26,087 nt of DNA from JBJXFE01 sp046153875 (GTDB lineage Bacteria; Planctomycetota; Phycisphaerae; Phycisphaerales; UBA1924). The position numbers and the translations under genes are program-made. Below are positions 6,717 through 14,918 of the stretch, piece by piece. A model generated the notes under the pieces. It searched no databases and had not been told where the DNA came from. It saw nothing but the letters and a program-made list of their open reading frames with translations. The stretch is from positions 1 to 26,087 of the forward strand of contig JBJXFE010000035.1 in NCBI GenBank assembly GCA_046153875.1. The letters run 5' to 3'. The first letter of the stretch is position 1, and every line of letters starts with the position of its first letter.

Positions 6717-8468
6717 GTGAAGAAGGTCATGAACCGGGTCGGGGGAGGGCGTGAGGGCGCGTGGGTTCTCGCGCTGCTCGCGTGCGTGATGGTGACGCGA
6801 ATCGCGGCGGCGCAGATGGGGCCGCAGAGTCTGGGCGCGCCGTGTACCCCGACTGCCGCTCCGCAACAGGAGCAACGCGACCCGACAGAACACTGGTACC
6901 CCGACCCCCCAGTCCCGCCAGCGCCGTATTACTCGTGGGCCGACAGGACCCCAACGGCGGAGATCCGATTGTTCAACGGTAACTTCAGCACCAGCAATCG
7001 CGGGCAAACCGACCTGTGGTGGGACGGACAGAACTCTAGTTCACCGCAATGCAGCGACGCGATCCGCGACACCAAATCGGGTTTCAACGTGGAAACCGGC
7101 CAGTTCAGCGGAACTACCAATGGTAGACCGGACCAGTTCGACTGGCTGATCGCAAATCTCCAAGACAGGTTCGATCGCGGCTACCGGCGCATCGTGCTGT
7201 TCATGCCGGCGGGTGTGGTCGCGTGTCAGGACTTTCCGGCATCGCAGTGGTGGCCGATGGCGCAGTGGCGGCGCAACTGGTTCGACGCGATCCAGATCAC
7301 GACGCCAGGGCATGCACCGGAACAGGGGGTCAAGGGCTGGATCCAGGACCACCCGACTGTGGAGATGGGCCTGTACATGGGCTGGCCAATCGGCCCACCG
7401 TGCTCGATCTGTGTCAGGTCCAACGCGTCCCTGCAGAGCTGCCTGCTACAACTCACAGACTGCGTCCCCCAGTTCACGGGTCTCTGGTACCGCTGCGCCG
7501 AGGAGTGGGTGTGGACGCACGCGCCGGATACGACGAATCAAAGCGACTTGAAGGTCGTCTGGCAGAACATCCAGCCGTGGCGCAACCTGGGGGTTACGCG
7601 GTTCTGGATCGACGCGTCGAGTGGGGCTGCGTCGGACGGGTTGACGGAGTTCCGAGAGTTTGTGCATACCCCGAACTTCAGCCACACACAAGAGCCGGCT
7701 GTCTTCGGGGGCGAGGCCTTCCCCATCGAGAACACGACCCCACTTCCGCCGGACCAGCGGTACTCGGTGGCTTGGGGCGAGTTTGACTACGCGCCATACG
7801 TGATCTCGTTGCCCTGGGCGGAGTTTCACCAGATGAACGGCGAGGGGTGCCCGCCGGACCCGACTCCGATCAATCCCCACACATGGAACTTGGGGACCAC
7901 GCCCGTGCGCGAGGCCGCCGTTTTTCCCGTTGACTGGCCGACGTGCCCGAACGGTTCATACAAGCCCCAGTGGGACGAGCCATGGGAACGGCTGAAGAAC
8001 CTCTACGATTGGTACATCTGTCGTGGATTCTCGTTCTGGCAGGGCGACCTTGGGAACGCCAAGAGCGGCCCGGCGGAACGGTTTTTCAGCTTCGGGAAGA
8101 TCAAGCCCGCGGGTGACTTCAACGGCGACGGAAACGCCGACGGCTTTGACATAGTCCACTACACCAACCAATACACTGAGTGGGTTGGAAAGCACTTGTT
8201 TCTGGCGCCGAACGAGACGTTGACCTACTTCCACGGGGATATGAACAGCGACGGGAAGGTGGAGCAGCATGATTGGAATATCGCGTTTGGACTACTGCCG
8301 TTCCCACATGATCAACCAGTCATCGGCAATGCTGCCTACCCCTACAACAATGACACGTGGTGGCTTGGCGATCCGGTGTGGCACACGATGCTGTGGAACC
8401 CGAATGAGAAATGGCTGCCGTGCTGTTGTGTGGGTGGTGGAGCGAACGGGCCGAGCGGTCCCCCGTGA
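6717..8468 (+). CDS. Secreted protein of unknown function with dockerin-like EF-hands (array unit 2, gene A paralogue)
   Basis: GTG 6717 is preferred (583 residues). It has AAAGGGG six bases upstream and matches GTG 171 of the paralogue, whereas GTG 6684 lies inside a leader hairpin. A signal peptide (AWVLALLACVMVTRIAAAQ) is intact here. The middle keeps the paralogue's strand-like blocks (RRIVLFMPAGV, VEMGLYMGW, TRFWIDASS, AVFGGEAFP); Asp299 and Glu333 align with Asp285 and Glu319 there. Two calcium-loop-like segments (GDFNGDGNADGFD, GDMNSDGKVEQHD) form a probable type I dockerin before the terminal LWNPNEKWLPC block. Many Trp and Cys residues suggest an extracellular, disulfide-containing protein. 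Its TGA overlaps GTG 8465 (GTGA). Confidence 0.88.
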   Translation: MKKVMNRVGGGREGAWVLALLACVMVTRIAAAQMGPQSLGAPCTPTAAPQQEQRDPTEHWYPDPPVPPAPYYSWADRTPTAEIRLFNGNFSTSNRGQTDLWWDGQNSSSPQCSDAIRDTKSGFNVETGQFSGTTNGRPDQFDWLIANLQDRFDRGYRRIVLFMPAGVVACQDFPASQWWPMAQWRRNWFDAIQITTPGHAPEQGVKGWIQDHPTVEMGLYMGWPIGPPCSICVRSNASLQSCLLQLTDCVPQFTGLWYRCAEEWVWTHAPDTTNQSDLKVVWQNIQPWRNLGVTRFWIDASSGAASDGLTEFREFVHTPNFSHTQEPAVFGGEAFPIENTTPLPPDQRYSVAWGEFDYAPYVISLPWAEFHQMNGEGCPPDPTPINPHTWNLGTTPVREAAVFPVDWPTCPNGSYKPQWDEPWERLKNLYDWYICRGFSFWQGDLGNAKSGPAERFFSFGKIKPAGDFNGDGNADGFDIVHYTNQYTEWVGKHLFLAPNETLTYFHGDMNSDGKVEQHDWNIAFGLLPFPHDQPVIGNAAYPYNNDTWWLGDPVWHTMLWNPNEKWLPCCCVGGGANGPSGPP

Positions 8469-9904
8469 GTCTTGATTCTCGAAGGTACACGATGAGACGT
8501 TCATCCCAAGGCGATGGCAGCATTGGGCTCCCTGCTTTTTTCACGCTTGCGACCCTTGCCGCCGGATCGTTGGCGCACGCGCAGCAGCGGACGTGGCTTC
8601 GAGAGTTCGGGACGTTCAACGACGACGCCGCGTCGGCTGTAAGCGTCGCCGAGGGCGGAGGGTGCTTCGTCGCTGGAACCACCTGGACACTTTGGTTTCC
8701 CGGCGGTGTAGACCCTGCGGACATCTTTCTCTCGAGGTTCGACGACGCGGGGACGCTGCTCTGGGGCGTGCAGTTCGGGTCCAGCGGCGACGACTGGGTG
8801 TACGCTTCGACCCCGGATGGGTCGGGAGGTGTCTTCCTTGCCGGAGAAACCGGCGGGAGCTTCGGCGGGCCGTACGCGGGGGGATTCGACGCGTGGTTCG
8901 CTCGCTGCGACGCCGCGGGCAACAGACTCTGGGTGAAGCAGATCGGTACCCCCGGCTTGGATAGGGCGGTGGCGGTGGCGACCGACGGGCACGACGGTGT
9001 TTTCGTCGTTGGTGGGTCGGCAGGAGCAGGCGGCGGCGGGTATTGGCTGACACGCTACGACGGGTCGGGCCGTGCAATGTGGTTCCGGCCGTTGGCGCGC
9101 GCGGCCAGCTTCTTTGCTCTGGCACCAGACGGGCAGGGCGGTCTCTTCGCTGCCGGTTCCACGACCACCAGCTTCGCCGGGCCGCACATGGGCCTCCAGG
9201 ACGCGTGGATCGGGCGGTTCGATCCAGACGGGAACATGCTCTGGGCTCGCCAACTCGGCACGACGGCAGCGGACTGGGCGCAGGGCTTGGCGGAGGACGG
9301 GCTTGGCGGCGCATTCGTGGCGGGCGTGACCTACGGCGCGCTCGCCGGGAGTAACGCCGGCGAGGCGGACGCGTGGGCGGCACACTACGACGGGTCGGCC
9401 AACCAACTCGCGTTCGCTCAGTTCGGCACCCTCCAGTTCGACGGTATCACGTGCGTCGCCCGTGATGCAACGGGCGGAGCGATCGTTTCCGGCGTCACCA
9501 ACGGATCGATGGGAGCGTCGAGCGCCGGCGCCGCCGACGCCTGGGTCGCACATCTCGACAGCGGGCTGAACATCAGCTGGATCGACCAGTTCGGCTCGCC
9601 CGTCCACGATCAGCCCGGGGCAATCGCATTCGCTGGGCCGGGCAACGCCTATGTGTGCGGCTGGACCTATGGGGACCTTCCGGGCACCGGTGGCGGGGGC
9701 GGGGGCGACGACGCCTGGCTCGCCCGCTACGACCTGTGCTACGCCGACTGCAACGGCGACGGCGCGCAGACGGTTGCCGACTTCGGCTGCTTCCAGTCCA
9801 AGTACGTCCTGGGCGACCCCTACGCCGACTGCAACGCGAGCGGGAATTTGACCATCGCCGACTTCGGGTGTTTCCAGAACAAGTACGTTCTCGGCTGCCC
9901 GTAG
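8465..9904 (+). CDS. Secreted beta-propeller-repeat protein with GC-type dockerin tail (copy 4)
   Basis: GTG 8465 overlaps the upstream TGA as in the other three units and gives 479 residues; ATG 8492 (MRRSSQG) is an alternative that also keeps the signal peptide (FTLATLAAGSLAHAQ). It begins its mature part with QRTWLREFGT like its paralogues and has about seven SBBP-type repeats with DAW(I/F/V)(A/G)R motifs. It ends in two dockerin repeats (DCNGDGAQTVADFGCFQ, DCNASGNLTIADFGCFQ) and LGCP. It is the most diverged copy in its propeller part but nearly identical in the dockerin, which suggests constraint or conversion there. It converges on the kinase gene 26 bases away. Confidence 0.9.
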   Translation: MSLDSRRYTMRRSSQGDGSIGLPAFFTLATLAAGSLAHAQQRTWLREFGTFNDDAASAVSVAEGGGCFVAGTTWTLWFPGGVDPADIFLSRFDDAGTLLWGVQFGSSGDDWVYASTPDGSGGVFLAGETGGSFGGPYAGGFDAWFARCDAAGNRLWVKQIGTPGLDRAVAVATDGHDGVFVVGGSAGAGGGGYWLTRYDGSGRAMWFRPLARAASFFALAPDGQGGLFAAGSTTTSFAGPHMGLQDAWIGRFDPDGNMLWARQLGTTAADWAQGLAEDGLGGAFVAGVTYGALAGSNAGEADAWAAHYDGSANQLAFAQFGTLQFDGITCVARDATGGAIVSGVTNGSMGASSAGAADAWVAHLDSGLNISWIDQFGSPVHDQPGAIAFAGPGNAYVCGWTYGDLPGTGGGGGGDDAWLARYDLCYADCNGDGAQTVADFGCFQSKYVLGDPYADCNASGNLTIADFGCFQNKYVLGCP

Positions 9905-9930
9905 CGGTGGCCGGTCGCGCGTGAACAGGG

Positions 9931-12879
9931 CTACGGCCCACCCGCACGACGGGCACGCCACGCGGCGGCCTGATCCGGGCGTCCCCGCGACTCGCACAGC
10001 GACACGAGCGCGTCCATCGTGAGGCGACGCGTCTCCGCCAGTTCCGACACCGGCACCCTCTCCGCCGCGTCAAGGGTGCGGAGCGCCTCCAGCAGCGAGG
10101 CCTCCCCTTCGTCGTATCGCCCGGCGCCGGACAGCAACAACCCGCGCACGCGCGCGGCGTCCGCGCACTGCCATGACTCTCGCCCGAACGCTGCCTCGCG
10201 CACCGCCATCGCCTCGCCGACGGCCGCCTCGATGCCCGCGACGTCAGGGGCTTCGCCGGATCGCAGCCGCGCTTCGGCCAGGACGAGCAGCGCCGTCGAG
10301 AGATGACCCGGCATGCCGCCCATGGTCCGCAGAGGCGCGATCGCCGCGCCCGCCGCCTCCGCGGCCCCGGCCGTATCGCCCGTGCGGAGACGGGCGAGCG
10401 AGAGGTTGCTTTGGGTGAGGGCGACCTTGGGGTGCGCTTCGCCGAGCGTCCTGAGGCGCGTGGCAAGGGCCTCCTCGAGTATGGGCCGAGCCTCCTCATA
10501 GCGGGCCAGCCGCGTGAGGGTGACGCCCAGCGAATCCCGCATGTGCGCCGCCGTGTCGTTGCCGCGCCCCAGCTCCTCGTCCACGATCGCGGCCGCGCTC
10601 CGCAGGAGCCGCTCCGCGCCGGCCTGGTCGCCGAGCCGCCCCTGGAGCACGGCCACGTTGTGGAGGGCGTAGGCGAACTTGAGGCTGTGCTCGCCGAAGG
10701 CCTGCCGGTAGATGTCCAGCGCCCGCCGCCCCTCGCGGTCGCCTTCGTCGAGCATCCCCTCGTCGCCCAGCGCGTGGGCGAGGTTGAGCAGCGAGTCCGC
10801 CACCTCCGGGTGGGCCGGCCCGAGCATCGCCGTGTGAACGTCGACCGCCTCGCGCAGCAGCGGAATCCCCTCGGCATTGCGCCCGCGCATCTTGAGCAGC
10901 ATCGCCATGTGGCCCAGGCAGCGCGCCAGGTCCGGATGCAGCGGGTCCAGGGCGCCGCGATAGATCGCGAGCGCCTCGGCGAGCAACGCCTCCGACTCGT
11001 CGAGCACGTCGCGCCGGTACAGGTGCCGGCTCAGCGCGTCGAGCGTGGCGGCCAGGTCCAGATGGCCCGCCGGCAGGTGCTGCCGCCGCAGGCGCATCGC
11101 CTCCCGGAGGAAGGCCTCCGCCTCGTCCAGCCGGGCGCGCTGCCCCAGCACGACCCCCAGATGGTGACGGGCCTCGGCGACGCCGAGCGGGGATGCCCCC
11201 GGCAGCGCCCCGAGGATCGCCATGGCTCTCAGGTGCGCCGCTTCCGCCGCCTCCAGCTCGCCCCGGCGCTCCAGGCACGAGCCCAGGTCGATCAGCACGC
11301 GGGCGACCTGCGGGTGCGCCCCGCCGTGCAGGGCGATCGCCGCACCGAGCGCCTCCCGGTGCAGCGCTTCCCCCCGCGCGAAATCGGCGAGCTCGGTGTG
11401 CGCCCGCGCCAGCAGATTCGCCGCCGCGATCGTGTCGCGGTGCGCCGGGCCGTGCAGGGAGGCCAGGAGCGTGTACGCGCCGTCGAGGCTCTCGCGCGCC
11501 TCACCGTAATGCCCCAGGCTCAGATACGTCTCCCCGATCGTCATCCGCAGCGCCGCGACCACCTCCGGCTCGTCGCCCAGGGTTCCGGAGCCAACCCGGG
11601 CCGCCGCCCGATCGAGCACCTGCCGCACGGTCAGCTCGCCCGGGCGTGCTCTCCCGGGGCGTGCCTCGGCGAGCATCTCGGTGAGGAAGAGCCGCACCGC
11701 TTCGGCCCGTCGCGCCTCGGTGCGGGCGACGTCGCGGTCCCTTCCCGCCGCCGCTTCGGCGCGCAGCGCCCGGAACGCCTGCCAGCCCGTGGCCGCCGCG
11801 CCCCCGACCACCGCCAGCGCGACGACCGCCCCGGCGGCCATGCCCGCCCGGTGCCGCCGCGCGAACTTCCGCAGCCGATACCCCGCGCCGGGCGGGTGCG
11901 CGTGCACCGCCTCGCCCGCGAGGTGGCGGCGGACGTCATCGCCCAGGGCCTCGACCGACGGGTAGCGGCGCTCCGGCTCTTTGGCCAGCGCCTTGAGCAC
12001 GATTGCGTCGAGCTCGCGGTCCAGCCCCGGGACCAGCGACGACGGTCGGCGCGGCTGCACGCTCCGGATCGCTTCGAACAGCGCGGGAAGCTCGCCGCGG
12101 GGCTCGATCGGGGGGACCCCGGTGAGCAGCTGGTAGAGCACGGCACCGAGTGCGTAGACGTCCGCGCGCGTGTCCACCGCGTCGGGGGATCCGGCGACCT
12201 GCTCCGGCGCGGCGTACACCGGCGTCCCGACGAACGAGGTGGTGCGGCTCCATGCCGGGCCACCCGCCTCGAGGGCTTCCTCCTCGCGCAGCTTCGCGAG
12301 ACCGAAGTCGAGCACCCGCGGTCGGCCCGAAGTGTCGACGAGAATGTTCGTGGGCTTCAGGTCGCGGTGGATCACGCCGCGCTGGTGGGCGTGCCGGACA
12401 GCGTCGCACACGAAGGTGAACGCTTCGAGGCGCTCGCGGACGGCGCGGGTCCGGGCCCAGGTATCGATGGGCGTGCCGTCGATCCACTCCATGAGCAGGA
12501 AGCGGTGGCCTTCCACCTCGTCGGCGCCGTACACCGTGACCACCCCGGGATGGTTCAGCGACGCCAGGACCCGCACCTCGCGATCGAAGCGGGCGCGCAC
12601 CCCCGGCGGGGCGAACCGCCCGCCGCCCAGACGCTTGATCGCGACCGTTCGGCCGCCCGTCCCCGGCTGGACCGCCTTGTACACGCTCCCCTGGCTGCCG
12701 CGCCCGGCCTCGGCGAGGAGCTCGTACCCGCCGATCCGCCCGAGGTGCGGCTCGGCGGCGGCGCGCCCCGCGACCGACAGCCAGGTCTCGTCCTGGTCGA
12801 AGCCGAACTTGGATCGGACGGCGGCGTCGCCGATCGTGTCCGTGTCGGGCGGGGGTTCGGGATCACGGACCACCGGCAT
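9931..12879 (-). CDS. Membrane Ser/Thr protein kinase with C-terminal TPR repeats
   Basis: The product has 982 residues. The kinase domain spans about 50-320: glycine loop GRGSQGSVYK (59-68), Lys82 in VAIK, HRDLKPTN (171-178, catalytic Asp173), DFG (191-193) and APE (224-226) are all present, so it should be active. A hydrophobic segment at about 346-367 after an Arg-rich stretch is a likely transmembrane helix. From about 400 to 960 there are repeated helices with HP-A--L-NLA patterns, kinesin-light-chain-type TPRs, which would lie on the far side of the membrane and bind partners. Its ATG lies inside the sigma factor gene's end (17-base overlap), so the two are coupled. Such ECF sigma/kinase pairs are a planctomycete hallmark; the kinase may control its sigma factor, but this is inference. 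Confidence 0.95.
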   Translation of the reverse strand: MPVVRDPEPPPDTDTIGDAAVRSKFGFDQDETWLSVAGRAAAEPHLGRIGGYELLAEAGRGSQGSVYKAVQPGTGGRTVAIKRLGGGRFAPPGVRARFDREVRVLASLNHPGVVTVYGADEVEGHRFLLMEWIDGTPIDTWARTRAVRERLEAFTFVCDAVRHAHQRGVIHRDLKPTNILVDTSGRPRVLDFGLAKLREEEALEAGGPAWSRTTSFVGTPVYAAPEQVAGSPDAVDTRADVYALGAVLYQLLTGVPPIEPRGELPALFEAIRSVQPRRPSSLVPGLDRELDAIVLKALAKEPERRYPSVEALGDDVRRHLAGEAVHAHPPGAGYRLRKFARRHRAGMAAGAVVALAVVGGAAATGWQAFRALRAEAAAGRDRDVARTEARRAEAVRLFLTEMLAEARPGRARPGELTVRQVLDRAAARVGSGTLGDEPEVVAALRMTIGETYLSLGHYGEARESLDGAYTLLASLHGPAHRDTIAAANLLARAHTELADFARGEALHREALGAAIALHGGAHPQVARVLIDLGSCLERRGELEAAEAAHLRAMAILGALPGASPLGVAEARHHLGVVLGQRARLDEAEAFLREAMRLRRQHLPAGHLDLAATLDALSRHLYRRDVLDESEALLAEALAIYRGALDPLHPDLARCLGHMAMLLKMRGRNAEGIPLLREAVDVHTAMLGPAHPEVADSLLNLAHALGDEGMLDEGDREGRRALDIYRQAFGEHSLKFAYALHNVAVLQGRLGDQAGAERLLRSAAAIVDEELGRGNDTAAHMRDSLGVTLTRLARYEEARPILEEALATRLRTLGEAHPKVALTQSNLSLARLRTGDTAGAAEAAGAAIAPLRTMGGMPGHLSTALLVLAEARLRSGEAPDVAGIEAAVGEAMAVREAAFGRESWQCADAARVRGLLLSGAGRYDEGEASLLEALRTLDAAERVPVSELAETRRLTMDALVSLCESRGRPDQAAAWRARRAGGP

Positions 12880-13501
12880 CGTCCTCTTCGGCGATCTGGC
12901 GGGCGATCACCGCCTCCAACCTCGCCTTGATCCGCTGACGGGCCTTCTTCGCGGCTTCCTCGCTGATCCCGAGCGCCCGGGCAACCGAGGCGAGGGGCTC
13001 GCCCCGCATGCTGCGCTGGAAGACCTCGACGCTCTGAGGTTCGAACGTCTCCTGCACGGTCTCCATGGCCAGGCGGAAGTGGTGGGCCACCCACTCTTCC
13101 TCCCACGCCTGTTCGGCCGCCGCGTCGGGCGGACCGCACCCGTCCTCTCCGGGCGCGCCGCCCACGCTGTCTACCGCCGCCGCGCCGCCCAGGGGACGCC
13201 CCGCGCCCGTTTTCCACGTCGCGATCGCGTTGCGGGCGCACCGGTACAGGTAGTCCCGGAAACGCCCGCGCCGCGGGTCGTACACGAATCGCGGCAGCGC
13301 CTTGACCATCCTGGTCAGCACGGCCTGCACGACATCTTCCCCGTCGGCGTGCTGGAGTCCCTGCCGCAGACTGAACCGGAGCAGCAGCCCCCGGTATCGC
13401 GTCTCGAACGCCGCCCAGGCGGCGTGATCGGCGGGGTCCTTCACGCGAGAAAGGAGCGTCGGGCTGGTGGCCTCGCCGGGGTGCATCCGGGATGGGTGCA
13501 T
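12863..13501 (-). CDS. ECF-like RNA polymerase sigma factor, kinase-linked
   Basis: The product has 212 residues from ATG 13501 (ATG 13486 is possible). Region 2 spans about 25-95, with EDVVQAVLTRMVKALPRF (core binding, -10 recognition) and FRDYLYRCARNAI. Region 4 spans about 145-198, with the helix-turn-helix LASVARALGISEEAAKKARQ. A long Gly/Ala/Asp linker (about 100-130) joins them, and no region 1 or 3 is seen, as in the ECF group. It is the first gene of a two-gene operon with the kinase at 9931-12879. Phosphorylation by that kinase, rather than an anti-sigma factor, is the likely control since no anti-sigma gene is nearby. The target genes are unknown. Confidence 0.9.
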   Translation of the reverse strand: MHPSRMHPGEATSPTLLSRVKDPADHAAWAAFETRYRGLLLRFSLRQGLQHADGEDVVQAVLTRMVKALPRFVYDPRRGRFRDYLYRCARNAIATWKTGAGRPLGGAAAVDSVGGAPGEDGCGPPDAAAEQAWEEEWVAHHFRLAMETVQETFEPQSVEVFQRSMRGEPLASVARALGISEEAAKKARQRIKARLEAVIARQIAEEDDAGGP

Positions 13502-13552
13502 CGCGCTTGTTCCCCGGCCGGGTGACCGAGCCCCAGCATACACCACGCACCA

Positions 13553-13565
13553 GGAAACCGTTTCC
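13553..13565. promoter_or_regulatory. Perfect 13-bp palindrome in the divergent intergenic region
   Basis: GGAAAC-C-GTTTCC lies between the divergent sigma factor gene (start 13501) and HAF-repeat gene (start 13632). The half site GGAAAC also resembles an ECF -35 box, and TATGCT lies 19 bases downstream on the minus strand, just too far for a standard promoter. It may be an operator or an autoregulated promoter element; the sequence alone cannot decide. Confidence 0.35.
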
Positions 13566-13631
13566 GGGCCCAATCCCGCGGGATCCCCACGCCCGCGTCC
13601 CCCGGCGACCTCTGCACCGGTAGTCAACCAC

Positions 13632-14867
13632 ATGAAGACCCCGAACTTGATCGCGATCAGTTCCGCGACGACGCTGCTCGCCGGGCTTGCTGGCTCTGCC
13701 GCCGCGCAGTCGTTCACCGGGCTGGGGGCCTATCCCGGCAGTTCGCTGACACTCGCCCGCGGAGTCAGTGCGGGCGGGGCCGTCGTCGTGGGGCAGGCCT
13801 CCGTCAGCGGCAGCCCCCTGCCGTGGCGATGGACGCAGAGCACCGGCATGGTCGGCCTGGGGTTCAACGGGTACGGCTTCGCCGTGAGCGACGACGGCCA
13901 GGTCATCGCCGGCAGCGAGGGGTTTCCCGGTCCCGAGGAGGCGTATCGATGGACCCCCGGGTCGGGCATGCAGGAGCTGGGATACCTGAACGCCGGGAAC
14001 AACTCGAGCAGCGCGTGGGCCGCGAGTGCGGACGGGTCGGTGATCGTCGGGCGGAGCGGCGTGACCTCGGGGCCCGCGCAGTTTGAGGCCTTCCGGTGGA
14101 CCCAGGGGGGGGGGATGCAGGGCCTGGGCTTCCTGTCAGGTCACACCAGCAGTTGGGCGCAAGGGGTGAGCACCGACGGCACGGTGGTCGTCGGAAGGAG
14201 TGTCACCTGGCCGGGTGGCGGTGTGCTGCCGACCCAGGCCTTTCGATGGACCCCATCGGGCGGCATGACGGGTCTGGGCTTCCTCCCGGGTCACAACGGG
14301 AGCGTAGCGATCGGCGTAAGCGCCGATGGATCGACGGTGGTCGGGGGCTCGTTCATCATGGGAGCGATCGGCGGCAAACCCTTCCGCTGGACGCAGGTGG
14401 GTGGGATGGAAGAGCTGGGGATGCTCCCCGGCTATACATCGTGTGACGCGCTCAGTGTGAGCGGCGACGGCTCGATCGTTGTGGGGTCGTGCGTGTTCGG
14501 CACGAGCGAGGCGTTTCTGTGGACGCCCGCGGGCGGCATGCGGCCGCTGCTGAGCGTCCTCGTCAACGACTACGGCCTCAACCTGACAGGTTGGCAGCTC
14601 GGGAGCGCGTTCGCGATCTCCGCGGACGGCCGGGCGATTGTCGGCAGCGGCACCTACCTGGGCGGTGCGCAGGTTTACCTCGCGGTCCTTTCCGGGCCGT
14701 GCTACCCGGACTGCAACGAGAGCGGCAACCTCACCCTCGCCGACTTCGGCTGCTTCCAGGGCAAGTACGTCCTGAACGATCCCTACGCCGACTGCAACGC
14801 CAGCGGCACGCTGACCGTGGCCGACTTCGGGTGCTTCCAGACGAAGTTCGTCGCCGGATGTCCGTGA
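13632..14867 (+). CDS. Secreted HAF-repeat protein with GC-type dockerin tail (1 of 3)
   Basis: The product has 411 residues from ATG 13632, which gives a clean signal peptide (ISSATTLLAGLAGSAAAQ). The frame is open further upstream, but that stretch is not signal-like. The body has about seven HAF-type repeats, each with a variant of (A/S)FRWT..GGM.GLGFL.G and (S)ADGS.VVG, a family of extracellular repeat proteins predicted to form a propeller. The tail has two dockerin repeats (DCNESGNLTLADFGCFQ, DCNASGTLTVADFGCFQ) and ends AGCP. No Shine-Dalgarno sequence is seen. It is divergent from the sigma factor gene. Function is unknown beyond likely export. Confidence 0.9.
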   Translation: MKTPNLIAISSATTLLAGLAGSAAAQSFTGLGAYPGSSLTLARGVSAGGAVVVGQASVSGSPLPWRWTQSTGMVGLGFNGYGFAVSDDGQVIAGSEGFPGPEEAYRWTPGSGMQELGYLNAGNNSSSAWAASADGSVIVGRSGVTSGPAQFEAFRWTQGGGMQGLGFLSGHTSSWAQGVSTDGTVVVGRSVTWPGGGVLPTQAFRWTPSGGMTGLGFLPGHNGSVAIGVSADGSTVVGGSFIMGAIGGKPFRWTQVGGMEELGMLPGYTSCDALSVSGDGSIVVGSCVFGTSEAFLWTPAGGMRPLLSVLVNDYGLNLTGWQLGSAFAISADGRAIVGSGTYLGGAQVYLAVLSGPCYPDCNESGNLTLADFGCFQGKYVLNDPYADCNASGTLTVADFGCFQTKFVAGCP

Positions 14868-14918
14868 TATCTCTTCCCGTGTCCGGCCCCCGCGCTCCCA
14901 CCGAACAGGAGGTTCACC

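Noticed and set aside
10303..12930. Very long open frame (875 codons) on the plus strand opposite the kinase gene
   Set aside because: It mirrors the kinase codons; its translation is Arg/Gln-rich without any domain, while the opposite strand has complete kinase motifs. High GC keeps antisense frames open.
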